Of a DNA stretch of 64,000 bases, positions 32,660 to 46,925 are shown one piece after another. Source of the DNA: Ochotona curzoniae. Lineage: Eukaryota > Chordata > Mammalia > Lagomorpha > Ochotonidae. The position numbers and the translations under genes are program-made. Location of the stretch: NCBI RefSeq assembly GCF_017591425.1, contig NW_024465421.1:23201001-23265000 (forward strand), given 5' to 3'. The notes below the pieces were generated by a model. The model was given only the letters and a program-made list of their open reading frames with translations. It ran no database searches and had not been told where the DNA came from. Each line of letters begins with the position of its first letter. The first letter of the stretch is position 1.

Positions 32660-33230
32660 TTGTTGTGAGGGGACAGGATCCTCCTCGGGCGCTCAGAGTG
32701 GGGTCCGCATGCAGCAGGGGCTCAGGCATGCTCCCCAGGCTGTCACTTGCCTCGTCAGTGATTGGGGCGGCTTCTTTGCCTCCGGAGGGTGGAGGCCATT
32801 CGGGCCGCCAGGGGGCGCTGCGGCACCGCCCCTCACCTGTACGCGCCCCGCACCTGGCACCGCCCCCGGAAGAGAGCAGCTGGCACCTAGGGGACCTCGG
32901 CGGGAGCTGCGGCAGGTGAGAGCTTGGGGGTGTCGTGGGCGGGGCTCCCCGAGCTTCGGGGCGGATTGGGACCTGACCGTCGGCGGGAAACTAAGGGGCC
33001 GGGGCGGCCGGGCCGGGCTCCTGGGGCTGCTGGCAGCTGGGGGCGCCAGCAGGTAGGGGCGGTGTCTGGAGCTTCGGACGTCTCGGACTGCGTGGAGTCG
33101 GGGAACACGGACCCCCGCGGGGAGGAACTCAGCGGAGCGCAGAGGGAGGGAAGAGAGTCTTTAGGACGGAGCGGGGGCCCTCAGGGCCAAGTCGAGGAGA
33201 CCCTCGGGGGCTGGACTCCTGCGTCTTGAG
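32660..33230 (+). promoter_or_regulatory. CpG-rich BICDL2 promoter and leader exon
   Basis: A GC-rich island with a good splice donor at 32915 (ggcag followed by gtgagagc) and a second possible donor at about 33051. Either could end an untranslated first exon that joins the coding exon beginning at 33998. Confidence 0.5.
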
Positions 33231-34011
33231 GGTAGGGCTGTGCTGGCAGGCACTTGGCGGAGGTGCACGGAGGAAGGCTGGGAGGGGTGCAGGGGGTCGT
33301 GGGGACCCTTGCAAGGGCTGAGCCAGAGAGCTGGTGAATAGAGCCCGTGCTCCGAAGCCCCCCTGCCCACCCACTCCAGGTTGGGTTGGGGGCGGGCCCA
33401 GGAGAGCGTGGGATTCCCATCCCCAGGGCGGGCCGGGAGGTAAACAATCTATGCGCTGACCGGCACAACCTGTTACCTCGCCCCGGCCTGGGCCTGGAGC
33501 CAGAACCTTGGAAATTGGGGACATCCTGGGAAAAACTGGGGGCAGGGGTGGGAATCCGGTACTGGGGAGCACTCTGGGAAGAGTGGGAGGGTGGAGTTCA
33601 GACACCCGGGAGGGAAAAGGGCAGGGAGGGGCTGGGGACCCATAGTGAAGATCCTGGAACCTGCACTGCTGGGGCAGGGAGGAGGCTGGATGTCTGGGGG
33701 CGAGGGGATGGGGCCCCATGGCTGCATGGAAGAGAAGGGGCTGCCCTTGGCCCTGAATGCTCTGTCCCCACAGCCGGGTACCTGGGGCAAACACTACCTG
33801 GACAGAGGGAAGAGGGGGGCAGGGACAGGTGTCCTGCAGCTCCCTGACTCAGTTTACCCTGAGGACATTAACGGAGCCGTGCCAAAATATAGATCATTAG
33901 TCCTCGGTGGCCCAGGGAAGACCTGGCCATGGGCCTGGGTGGGCTAGGTGTTGGCCAGTCCTGCAGGGGGAAAGCCTGTGGACACCTGTCTCCACAGATG
34001 CTGCAGGGGCC

Positions 34012-37000
34012 ATGAGCTCCCCAGATGGGCCGAGCTTCCCTTCAGGACTGCTGTCGGGGGGCGCCTCCCCCAGTGGGGATGAGGGCTTCTTCCCCTTTGT
34101 GCTGGAGCGGAGGGACTCGTTCCTGGGAGGTGGCCCGGTGACCCAGGAGCCAGGGGACCTGGCCCTGCAGCTGCAGCAGAAGGAGAAGGACTTGCTGCTG
34201 GCCGCCGAGCTGGGAAAGATGCTCCTGGAACGAAATGAGGAGCTGCGGCGGCAGCTGGAGACGCTGAGCACACAGCACGCGGAGCGGGAGGAAGTGAGCG
34301 GAGAAGGCCGGGCAAGGGAGGGCACTGGTATAGGGTAGCTTAACCCGAGTCGGGCCTGGGCTAAGGGCTTCCTGCACAGCATGGATGTAGGTTCATCCTT
34401 ACTCTGCTGTGTCAGCCCCCATGGCTATGGGGCTCCCCATCTGGACCCCAACACATCCCCCTGCTTCTGTGTCACTGCCCCTGCTGCCTCTGGGAGCCGC
34501 TGCCTGGAAGCTTCTCTCCCAGGCTACCTGCTGGGCAGGTTCTGCTCTGCAGCCTCACTGCCTGCTTTCCCACACCCAGGGAACACGGTCTCCCTTATGC
34601 CGGCACACCCCATGGGTTGTACTAAAGTGGAGAACTCACACCTGAGCAGCCTCCAGATCTGTGTCCCCCATGCTGTTCCTGCTCTTGTCTCCTGGAGAGC
34701 CCTGTCAGGGGCACCATGGCTTCCCGATGCTGCCCACCACGTCATGTCCACCCTCACTCCCCACAGCCCTGGTGCCCCCTCAGAATCAAGGGGAAGCTGC
34801 TTGCTGCCCCAGCCCACCCAAGCCTGTTCTGACAGGGTCCTCGTACCTGCTGGCTCCCTCCTTCTGGTTGCTTCTTCTTGCCCTGCAGGGATCAATTCCG
34901 ACATGGCTTCCTCCCTGGAGCCCCCTCCTGCACCCCGATCCTCACTCTGGATCATATCCTGGGATTTCTGAGCTCCCCTCTCTGGCTCGCTCCCCAGCTG
35001 CCTGCAGTGGTCAGGAGCTCAGGCCTCAGCTCCCACTGATGCTCCAGTCACGGCCTGCGGCCTTCCAGGGCCTACACCGATGGGAAATTAGAATCCAAAT
35101 AGGAATTGAGAGTCAAGCTCGGGCACTGTGGTGTGGGCCCTGTGGTGTGGTGTAGTTCAGGTTACACGCTCTTCCCTGGGTGCCCAGTGTCCTGGGCTGT
35201 GTGGCCGTGAGCAAGCCCCTTAGTCCATCTGTGGCTTCCCCACCTGCAGGCTGAGAGTGGGCAGATGAAACGCTTTCACAGGCGTGCCTGCTGGTGACCG
35301 GGACAGCTGAGGTCACACCCGCCTGCACCCAGGCCCTCCTTGCCTTGAGGGCCTGGAGAGTGGAGCCAGAGGACATCCCTGTACCCCCTAGACCCAGCCT
35401 GAGCCTCCCCAAGCTGGGCATCTGGGTGTGCCAAGCGCGTCGCTTCCGCTGGTCAGACAGGTTTTGGGGAGGGCAGCAGAGGCATTGGGCCGGGGTGGGG
35501 CTGCCTGGGTTAATTAGAGAGAGCTGTCTGGGAGGAGCAGGGAGAGAGGGTCCAGTGTAGTCTGGGTCACAGCTGCTGTGGGAGGCCATGGGCCGGGGCA
35601 TCAATTCTACCAGACTCAGACGCCAAAAACGGCGTCTGCGACCCCGGGTCCAGAAGTGCAGGCGGCAGCCGGAGGTGAGTGGGCCTGGGCAAGGGCCCCT
35701 GCTCCCGACCCCATGCGGGGTCACCCCCTCACTACTGGCTCCAAACCTTTCTTCTGCTGCCTCTGTCTGGGCCTCACCCCCGCCCCATCTCTGTGGTTTG
35801 CATGTCTGTCTTGCCACTCCCCGCCCTTGGTCCATCTGCTCCAGCCCCTCTTCCTCTCTGCATAGCTGACCCTCGTCTGCTCCCACAGCGGCTCCAGCAG
35901 GAGAATCATGAGCTCCGCCGGGGTCTGGCCGCCCGGGGAGCCGAGTGGGAGGCCAGAGCCATGGAGCTGGAGGGGGACGTGGAGGCCTTGAGGGCCCAGC
36001 TGGGAGAGCAGCGCTCAGAGCAGCAGGACAGCGGGCGTGAGCGGGCACGCGCTCTGAGCGAACTCAGTGAGCAGAACCTCCGGCTCAGCCAGCAGCTGGC
36101 CCAGGTGGGACAAGAGAGCTGGGGTCCGGTGCTGGGGCAGGGGAGAAGGACCATAGAGGGCTGGCTACACTGAACTTGCCATAAAGGCTGGTGACCAGTT
36201 GAGGACCCTAGTGCTGCCACTTCCCACCCCTGACACCAGGCCTCCCGGACGGAGCAGGAGCTGCAGAGAGAACTGGACAGCCTTCGAGGGCAGTGCCAGT
36301 CGCAGGCGCTGTCCGGGGCAGAGCTGAGGACTCAGCTCGAGAGCCTGCAGGGGGAGGTGAGTTCCTGCTGGGACGGCTGGGCTGGGGTGCTCCTGGGCTG
36401 GCCAGGAGCCCACACCTGCAGCCCTGTGGCCTCGTCCCAGAACCAGATGCTGCAGAGCCGCAGGCAGGACCTTGAGGCCCAGATCCGGGGCCTGCGGGAG
36501 GAGGTGGAAAAAGGCCAGGGCCGGCTGCAGACCACCCACGAGGAGCTGCTACTTCTGCGCAGAGAGAGGCAGGAGCACAGCCTGGAGGTGAGCAGGTCTG
36601 GGGAAGCTGAGGCTGGACTGCATCATGCCCACCCAGGCAGGGGCACTGGCCCTAGGGCAGGTGTGGAGGGGAACGCCCCATCTGTCAGCTGGGAGGTCAG
36701 GGATGGAGCTCAGGCCAGAAGTGACCTGGCCTAGGCCACATCGAGGCTGTGCCCATGGAGAAAAGGGAATTAGAGAAGAGGCATGGTTTGATTCTTGAGA
36801 TTTTTCTGAAGGTGAGACCCTGGGCTCTTTTCCTGGTGTCCGTTATTGTTGTGGGGAGCCCAGCCTCAGTCCCCCATCTGTGAGATGGGTTGCTAATGGC
36901 ATCTACACACACTTCCCAGGGCAGAGGCAGGATCAGCAGGTGCCGGGTGTCAGAGGCAGGCCAGCAGGGGACAGGGCTGGGCCCTGCCTCGCTCGATGAC

Positions 37001-38485
37001 CTGAGGGGGTGGGTCTGGGAGCGGTGACGCCCAGCCGCACCCTGCTTTATGGGCGAGGAAATTGATGTGGGTTAAGGGGAAGTGCATGGCCAGCAACCTG
37101 CACAGGATGGTCCCCTGCAGACGCCTGTGCGCACGCCCCCCTGCAGCTGGAGCGTGCGCGCTCCGAGGCCGGTGAGGCGCTGAGTGCCTTGCGCAGGCTG
37201 CAGCGGCACGTCTCCGAGCTGGAGGAAGAATCGCGCCTGCAGGATGCCAACGTGTCGGGCGCCTCGCTGCAGTTGGAATTAGCCCATAGCCTCGAGGGCT
37301 ACCAGGCCCAGGCCCCGCACGCCAAGGAGAACGGAGACCCCCGGGTGAGCTTGGGGTGCACGGGAGGGGCACAGCCTGAGGCCCCCTCTTTGCCCCCCTT
37401 GCCCACCATACGACCATCCACTTCTTTGGTGCACAGACCAACGAGTGCCCGGAGACCCCAGAGGCATCCAGCCCACAGCCCCCAACCCAGGAGGGGAGCC
37501 TGGAGCCTCCCAAGAAGCGAGCAGCCTGCAGCCCAGCCGAGACACTGGAGGAGAAAGAGGCGGAGGTGGCCCGGCTGCAGGATGAGGTGGGCAAGTGGGT
37601 GGAGCTGGAAGCAGAGACCCTCGGGCTGTCATTCTTCTGACAGCGAAATCCAGGATTGCCCTTCACCTCTACAAACTTGCGGTCAGCCTTCAGCATGCCA
37701 ACCTCTTCCGGGAAGCCCTCCTAGATGCCTCTCCAGTTCCACTTTCTATCTCTCCCAACATAAGCTCCCCACACATACCCCTCCCCACGACCTGGCCAGG
37801 GGTGCTGCGGGTGGTGATGTATACCACGTCTCTTGAGTCCCCTGCTGTGGAGGACCCGGGGCTGGCAGGCACAGGGCTCACCTGCTTCGCGGCCCCCTTC
37901 TTCTGCCCCGCAGCTCACCCTGCAGCAGGGAGAGCTGCAGTCCCTGCGAGAGGAGCTGCAGCGGCAGAAGGAGTTGCGGGCACAGGACGACCCCGGTGAG
38001 GCCCTGCGCAGCGCCCTCTCGGATCGCGAGGAGGCCGTGAACAAGTGAGCCTCAACCTTCCCGTCCAGAAATGGCCCGCTCCGTGCGTGCTCCCACCCCG
38101 AGGCCGCTGACCTCCGGCGCCCTCCCACCCCCAGGACCCTGGAGCTGTCCCTGGAGCTGAGCCGCGTCTCGCTCGAGCGGGACTCCCTGTCCCGGGAGTT
38201 GCTGCGCACCATCCGCCAGAAGGTGGCGCTCACGCAGGAGCTGGAGGCGTGGCAGGTGAGGGCGGGGCCTGGCCGGCGGGGCGGAGCCTGGCGGGGCGGG
38301 GCCCGCGCGCTGACCCGCCCCCTGCGCCCACGCAGGACGACATGCAGGTAGTGATTGGGCAGCAGCTGCGCTCGCAGCGCCAGAAGGAGCTGAATGCGGC
38401 CGCGCAGGCGCAGTCTCCGCGCCGGGCCGCACCGCGCTTCTCGCTGCGGGACGGCTTCCTGGGCAACCTCTTCCGCAGGACTTGA
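34012..38485 (+). CDS. BICDL2: BICDL2 (CCDC64B), BICD-family-like cargo adaptor 2
   Basis: Cytoplasmic coiled-coil protein related to BICDL1 and BICD adaptors, which link vesicles to dynein or kinesin motors; BICDL2 itself is little studied. Coding exons: 34012-34293, 35889-36104, 36240-36356, 36441-36587, 37147-37344, 37437-37586, 37914-38044, 38135-38255, 38336-38485. Most exons are whole codons (phase 0); only the 38044/38135 junction is phase 2. The product is 503 residues (human 508). It begins [12 protein letters not shown] and ends [10 protein letters not shown]. Nearly the whole protein is heptad-like coiled coil rich in Leu, Gln, Glu and Arg (for example [20 protein letters not shown]), with a low-complexity linker around residues 320-370 where it differs most from human. 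The start codon follows a splice acceptor at 33997 by 14 bases. Confidence 0.95.
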
Positions 38486-38704
38486 CGGCCCGAGAGCCCA
38501 GGTGGCTTCCCAGGAGCGTCGGTGCCCTCCTCGCCCCCGGCTGGGAGGGGCTCCTGGCCTTTGGGCACTGGGTGGGTGGCGGAGCGCGTGCGGTGGGGCC
38601 GGCTGCTTTTCGCGTCTGTGCAGGCCGACCTTTAAGCAGGAGGTCCCTGCCCTGGCATGCCTTTGCGCGGGACTGCATATTTATGTATCAAAATCCGACA
38701 GAGT

Positions 38705-38710
38705 AATATA
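38705..38710 (+). terminator. BICDL2 possible poly(A) signal
   Basis: AATATA variant 220 bases after the BICDL2 stop. It lies about 55 bases from the THOC6 signal on the other strand. Confidence 0.4.
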
Positions 38711-38761
38711 TAAATCACAACACAGACCTAGCTTACATTCTTGTGAAAAAAAATCTGAAAC

Positions 38762-38767
38762 TTTATT
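38762..38767 (-). terminator. THOC6 poly(A) signal
   Basis: TTTATT on plus is AATAAA on minus, 71 bases after the THOC6 stop. Confidence 0.8.
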
Positions 38768-38837
38768 GTAAAAAAACAAAAAAAAAAAACCAACAAACTC
38801 TTAGCCCCTGGGAGCGGCATGCAGATGCCTCTGGCGG

Positions 38838-41528
<2,691 letters not shown>

Positions 41529-41923
41529 GTCGGAAACTACAAGTCCCAGAGTGCTGCGCGTGACGCAGCCGCCCGATTCCGGACGTGCCCGCGAGCTGCT
41601 CCCCTCCGCGCTGCCGCACCGCCTCAGTCCCCCGGGTCGGGCCGGCAGGAACGCGGTCACCGCGCACCCCCGGAACGGAGAACTCCGCGAAGACCCCCGA
41701 CGCTGAGCAGTGGCGCCCGCAGGAGCCCACCTACGCCGGGCCCCTCCCCCAGCCCGGCGACTAGAGCCGCCCTCCGGCCGCGCGGTGCCTCGCCTTACAC
41801 GCCTGCGCAGAAGCTCCTGCGCGGCGCGCTCCTAGAGCCACACCCCTTGCCTGGGCCACGCCCCCAGAGGCCCGCCCCTCGCCGCCGGATCCCACCCCTC
41901 TGCCCGCAAGCCCCCGCACCCTC
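41529..41923. promoter_or_regulatory. Bidirectional CpG-rich promoter of THOC6 and HCFC1R1
   Basis: The two start codons lie head to head with 395 bases between them. The interval is very CpG-rich and has no TATA box, fitting a shared housekeeping promoter. 'actacaagtcccagagtgc' near the THOC6 start resembles a ZNF143/SBF-type element (ACTACAA.TCCCA), which is common in such promoters. Confidence 0.7.
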
Positions 41924-42705
41924 ATGATCCTGCAGCCGCCCCTGGAGCGAGGCCCCCGAGGTCGGGCCCTGCGCGACCCCCGGGCCACCTTGGGGACCGG
42001 TCGCGGCCTGGATGCCAGGTGAGCTGTGGTGGCGCTCGGGTGGGCCCCTGCCAGGGCTGGTATGCGGACGTCGTGGAGAGGGGCACCTCCGAGGCAGACT
42101 GCCGGATGACCCGGCCTATGACGGCGGCTGGACAGTCATGACCGGACCGAGGTGGGGGGGGCGGGAGCCTGGCCAGCGCTGCAGGCGCAGCTCCTCAGGA
42201 AGGGGCCCAGAGGGTGGGTGCCCCGGGCCCCCTCTCCGTCAGCAAGGAGCAGCACCCGGGCGCGCTCCGGCAGGGCCTGCTTGTCTCCCTGTCTCCCCAG
42301 GGAACCTTTGCGCAAGCACTTCCTGTCGGAGGAGAACATGGCCACCCACTTCTCCCGACTCAGCCTGCACAACGACCACCCCTACTGCAGCCCCCCTGTG
42401 GCTCTGCCCCCCGCCTTGCCTCCTGTCAGGTGGGTCCTCAGGCCACGCCAGGCCCAGCCTGCAGCGGTCTGCGTCCTGTGGCTCCCTGCACAGTGCTCCT
42501 GGGAGCTTGGCCCGGCAAGGCCAGCAGCCTGAGCCAGCACCAGGCCCTCATTGTCTTCTCTCATTCCAGGAGCCCCAGCTCTGAAGTGCTTCTCTGGCGC
42601 TACCCTGGGAACCTCATCCCTGAGGCTCTGCGGCTGCTGAGGCTGGGGGACCCTCCTGCGCCCTCCTCCCCTGCCGCTCCCACTGGGGACGGGAGAGAGC
42701 CCTGA
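41924..42705 (+). CDS. HCFC1R1: HCFC1R1 (HPIP), HCF-1 regulator
   Basis: Small protein that binds the beta-propeller of host cell factor HCF-1 and promotes its export from the nucleus. Coding exons: 41924-42018, optional 42098-42151, 42301-42429, 42570-42705. Without the optional exon the product is 119 residues; with it, 137 (human isoforms are about 119 and 138). The HCF-binding motif DHPY is in exon 3 ([12 protein letters not shown]); a leucine-rich stretch ([12 protein letters not shown]) near the C-terminus fits the described export signal. Start [11 protein letters not shown] agrees with human. The optional exon keeps the frame but its peptide does not resemble human exon 2, so it may be skipped or wrongly placed. 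Poly(A) signal at 42867. Confidence 0.92.
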
Positions 42706-42866
42706 GCGTGTGGATCCCAGGGACCAGCAGCCACCAGCACCAAAGGACCAGGTGCCCAGGCATCCACCTGCTGACCCGAGGACTGAAGATGCTGAGCCCC
42801 AGGGTGCCCTGGGATGGGAGGGCCGGGAGCGCGGGGAGGGAGGCGGTGGTTCCCCAAGACCTGGAT

Positions 42867-42872
42867 AATAAA
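42867..42872 (+). terminator. HCFC1R1 poly(A) signal
   Basis: AATAAA 162 bases after the stop codon. Confidence 0.85.
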
Positions 42873-43126
42873 GACTGTTGAACAAACTGGCTTTCATCTG
42901 GAACCTGGGCCTCTGGGGAGGCTGGGCCGGCCGGGCCTGGAGGCGGGGCTTTCTCTCAAGGTCTTCCCTGGAAAACCTTCGTGCCGCAGGCCCCGGCATT
43001 GAGAATGCGTGAGTCAGGGCCCCGCCTCCGCCCCCGCGGCGCTGACTCACTCCCTCACTCCCTCCTGCAGCTCGGGGCGGCAGGCTGCGACCGGGCACTC
43101 TCCAAGCCATTTAAAGTTAAGATTCT

Positions 43127-43132
43127 TTTATT
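43127..43132 (-). terminator. TNFRSF12A poly(A) signal
   Basis: TTTATT on plus reads AATAAA on minus, about 470 bases after the TNFRSF12A stop. It is tail-to-tail with HCFC1R1. Confidence 0.75.
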
Positions 43133-43599
43133 AATAAATCCTCCCTCCCCCGCAAGCCTTCTCCCCAAAATAAATATTTCCTCCCCCTTTGCGGGTTGGG
43201 GAGGTCTGTGTTTTAGGGACAGCCCCCCTAGAGGGCCAGCCCCCTAGTGTTAAGAGTGGGTTCCCCACCACCAAACTGGGACCCTGGTGCAGAATCTCAG
43301 TACTTGGGGGGAGGGTCAGTCTGGCCCCCAGGAATCAGTGGGCGTGGTGGGGGGGAACCCTCGTGCAAATACTGCAGTTTCCTAGTCAGTGTCAGCTGTT
43401 TCTGTGCGGGTCCTGGAGCCAGAGACGGACCCTCGGACCCCTGGGAAAGCTCTGAACCCTGGCAGGCTGAAGTGATCCACGCGCCTCGCCGGTGCCCCAC
43501 TCCCAGAGCTGGAGGAGCCTGTGTGAGTGGCAGGGGATGGTTCGAGAAGGAACGAATGAATGAATGGGTGTGGCCCTGCTGGCAGCAGACGGCCCTCGG

Positions 43600-44867
43600 T
43601 CACTGGATCAGAGCCACCACGGCGGGACAGCCCTCTCCACCGGTCTCCTCTATGGGGGCTGCAAGAGAAGAAGAGGGTCGCGTGCTGAGCAGGGGGGCGG
43701 CAAGCAGATGCCAACCCAGGGTCCGGGACAGGGGCTTACTTACTAGTAAACTTCTCTTTCCTGCGGCACCTTCTCCAGACCAGGAAGGCAGAAACCAGCC
43801 CCAGCACGAGAACCAGGCTCAGGACGCCCCCCAGGATGGGCCAGAGCAGCCGCCAGGTGGAGGGAGGTGCCGCTGCGCCTGCAGGCAGGACCCAAGTCAG
43901 AGGTCGGCCTCTCCCCACTCCCGTCAGATCCCACTCCCACTCGAGAGGTCCTTTCGCCCCGTCCCGCACTCACAGCCCAGGCAGAAGTCACTGTGCGGTC
44001 GCGCCGGGCACGACGCGCAGTCCATGCACTTGTCCAGGTCCGTGCTCCAAGCGCTGCCGTGAGAGCAGGGGGCGGTGCCTGGGGAGGGGGCGGTGGGTCA
44101 GAACTGGGGGTGGGGCGCGGCTATTCTGGGGGCTGAGGTCAGGGTCAGTCAGTAACGTGAGTCACCGGCGCCCTCCCCCCACATTCCTCACAGGTGACCG
44201 CACGGCCTGACCGGGGATTAGGCTCCCCCACCCTGGCCGCCCAGGAGCGCTGGAGGGGAGGCATTAGGACCTCATAACCCCCCGCCTGGCTGCGAGCGGG
44301 TGACTCACTCCTGGGCACCGGGCCCGACCCCGGCCCCTCCCCCCGCATAGCTGGGCACTTAAGTCACCGGATGGAAGGGGGCACCCCACATGGTATAGAG
44401 GGCACAGGCCCCCATGTCTCCCGACATACTCCCCTAACTCTTCGGTGACCTGCTGGACAGTCCCCGAGTTGACCAGTCAGGGCGCGTTCTCTTACCACAT
44501 CACACTTCGCCTTCAAACTCACTTTCTCTCTCCACTTGTAGTCCGGACTTTGGGGACAGACACCGCCCCCCCCAACAACTGCACAGGCGGAGAAACCCAG
44601 CCCGAATATACACGAGGATGAACTTGAGAGAGGGATAGGGTCTCCCGAAGCAGGGGCTGCGCCTCCTGAAGACCACCGGGCCCCAGACCCCAGTATCCGT
44701 CAGGTCCCCCCACTTCCGCCCAGTCCCCGGGGCAGTCCTTCTGCTGCCGCTGATCCCCGCGTACCTGGCGCCCTCTCCCCGGATGCGGCACGTAGGAGCG
44801 CCAGCCCGAGCCCGAGCACGAGGAGCTGCAGCCAGGAGCGCCAGGAGCGCCACGAGCGCCTAGCCAT
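43600..44867 (-). CDS. TNFRSF12A: TNFRSF12A (Fn14), TWEAK receptor
   Basis: Single-pass plasma-membrane receptor for the cytokine TWEAK (TNFSF12), signalling through TRAF proteins to NF-kB. Coding exons on the minus strand: 44867-44765, 44078-43974, 43878-43744, 43658-43600. The phases join (1, 1, 1) to give 133 residues (human 129). Signal peptide about 1-30; one cysteine-rich domain with six cysteines (39, 52, 55, 58, 67, 70; DKCMDCASC, DFCLGC); transmembrane segment about 80-102; short tail with the TRAF-binding PIEET (116-120), ending VVALIQ. The signal peptide holds a triple RSW repeat made by a 9-base DNA repeat (44832-44858), which accounts for most of the extra length. The start context and CpG-rich upstream DNA fit a housekeeping-type promoter. 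Confidence 0.96.
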
Positions 44868-45171
44868 GGTGCGCGTCCCGCGGCAGCCGCCGACTGCGCC
44901 CGCCGGCCGCCGGCGGGGACCCAGGGCCCGCCCGCCCCCGCCTTCCGGGGCGGGTCCGCGCTCCGCCCGCCCCGGTGTGCCCCGGGACGCTCCGCCCCGC
45001 CGGCCCGCCGCTCCCAGACTTGGCAAGGCAACGCAGGCTCTGCCCACAGCTCCGCGTGTTCGAGTCCGAGGGCTGTGGATCGGGGTTGACAGGCAGGGAA
45101 GACCCGAAGCAGGTGCGCCGCTGCTGTCTGGACTCCGGAAACATAACAATAACAACATAAAACCCCACTGG

Positions 45172-45464
45172 GGGGGGCCCTGGCGCGGTAGCCTAGTGGC
45201 TAAAGTCCTCGCCTTGCGAGGATCCCAAGTGGGCGCCGGCCGCTCTACTTCCCATCCAGCTCCCTGGGAAGGTAGTGGAGGACGGCCCAAAGCCTTGGGA
45301 CCCTGCACGCACGTGGGAGACCCATAGGAGACGCCTGGCTTCAGATTTGCTCGGCTCTGGCCGTTGTGGCCGCTTGGGGAGTGAGCCAGCGGACGGAACA
45401 TCTTTCTTTCTCTCTGTAGATTTGACTTTCCAATAAAAATAAATACATCTTTAAAAAGAAAATA
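45172..45464 (+). repeat. SINE between TNFRSF12A and CLDN6
   Basis: Plus-strand copy with a well-kept tRNA-like head ('tggcgcggtagcctagtggc', 'aaagtcctcgccttgcgagg') and the tail 'ctttccaataaaaataaata'. A block around the middle is shorter than in complete copies. Confidence 0.85.
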
Positions 45465-45779
45465 AATACACGCAGTTCTTGGTTGGTGCGTTAGACACGT
45501 GCTGTCTCCATTCTGCAGAGTGGGAACAGGAACCTCGGAGGGCGAGGGGCGCTCCCGAGTCCCAGCGCGAGGAAACGCTGGGGCCGAGACCCCATCCCCG
45601 TTTGTCTTAGCACACCGCGCCCTCCCCTCGGCTGCGCATCCCCACGGCAGCCTGCCTGAGTCCGCGACCACGCGCACCCCGGCGGGCGCAGCCACCAGCC
45701 CACCGAGCGCCCCCCTCTGTCCGGGCTGGAATTCCAGTACTCGCTGCAGTCGGGGTCAGGGTCTCTTGCCCCTCCCCAG

Positions 45780-45874
45780 GAGAGGTGGTCCCGTGACGTC
45801 ACACCTCTTTAAGACCCCCGCCTGCGCCCGCATCCCCACACTCGGCCTAGGAATTTCGCCGGTTCCAGTTGCAG
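45780..45874 (+). promoter_or_regulatory. CLDN6 promoter with CRE and untranslated first exon
   Basis: A perfect cyclic-AMP response element TGACGTCA at 45794-45801 is followed by a TATA-like TTTAAG at about 45808. A splice donor lies at 45874 (ttgcag then gtgagctt), so the untranslated exon is about 45838-45874. The matching acceptor is at 46904 (cccatgcag), 22 bases before the CLDN6 ATG. Confidence 0.55.
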
Positions 45875-46789
45875 GTGAGCTTAAGAGAAGCCTGAGGCTG
45901 CGCGCAAGGGTGGGGGCGGCGCGGGTCGGGGTTCCTGCGCAGGATCTGGGCTGTGCGTCCGGCGGCGGCCACCGGGGCCGACCGAGTCCCGGGGCCGGGG
46001 GTACTGCGCCTAAAGCCGCGGCATCGGGGTCCCGCGGCGGCTCCCGAGGAGGTTAAGCGCCCCTCCCCCTCCTTAGAGACAAAGGCACCGAAACTCCGGA
46101 CACCCCTCCCCCACCTGCCTCGCCTTTCTAGGGCGGGGCGCCCTTCCCCCTCACCTGCTGGATCCGACCCTGCTGGCCGCGCCGCCATTAAGGCCCTCCA
46201 CAGGTGCGCGGCCTGGTTCCCTAGGTGGGCGGCCCAGCCGTCGGGTGGGACTAAGCCTGCCGAGGGTGGAAAGAGAAGGGGGCTAGGGTATGCGCTCACT
46301 CAGAGGAGGAAACCCGGTCCCCATCCCCCGAAGTCGTGAGCTTAGCCCCTGGGAAAGTGAATGAAGATTTGGCTTGCACCCTCCCTCGACGGTCCGCGGC
46401 ACTGGCGAGTGGAGGGGTGGGGATGTTGGAGGATCAGGTGCGCTGTGAACCAGAAAAATTTTAAATAATAGGGAGCCTGGGCTGCACCCCTGAAAGTACT
46501 AACTGCCTTCTTAGTAGGCTCACAGGCCAGGGTGGTGCAGCAGTAACCTCCTGGGAGGACCCTGGCCTGGCATTTGGGGCCCTACCTGTATGGCATGCCC
46601 TACGACCCCTAGAAGCGGAGGGCTAGCCTTGGAGAAGGGAGCGCTCCTCCAGGGACCTGCCGCGCCAGGGCCGGGCCAGGCCTGGCTGCAGCACCTGCTG
46701 AGTGGAGCCGAACTACTTGGCTGAACTACTGCAGGGCTACAGGCTGGTTATATAGTACACCTGCTGGGACTGATGTTGCCCGCCCTTCA

Positions 46790-46829
46790 GCCCCATGCTG
46801 ACCTGTTCAGCCCCATGCTGACCTGTTCT
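46790..46829 (+). repeat. 20-base tandem duplication
   Basis: 'cagccccatgctgacctgtt' occurs twice in a row, about 100 bases upstream of the CLDN6 coding exon. Confidence 0.9.
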
Positions 46830-46925
46830 GCAGGCCGTTGGCGTCCCGGGTGGTACCCACTGCCACTGCCTCTTGAACATCCCTCTGCTTCTCTGCCCAT
46901 GCAGTGCCACACTGTCACCCGCGCC

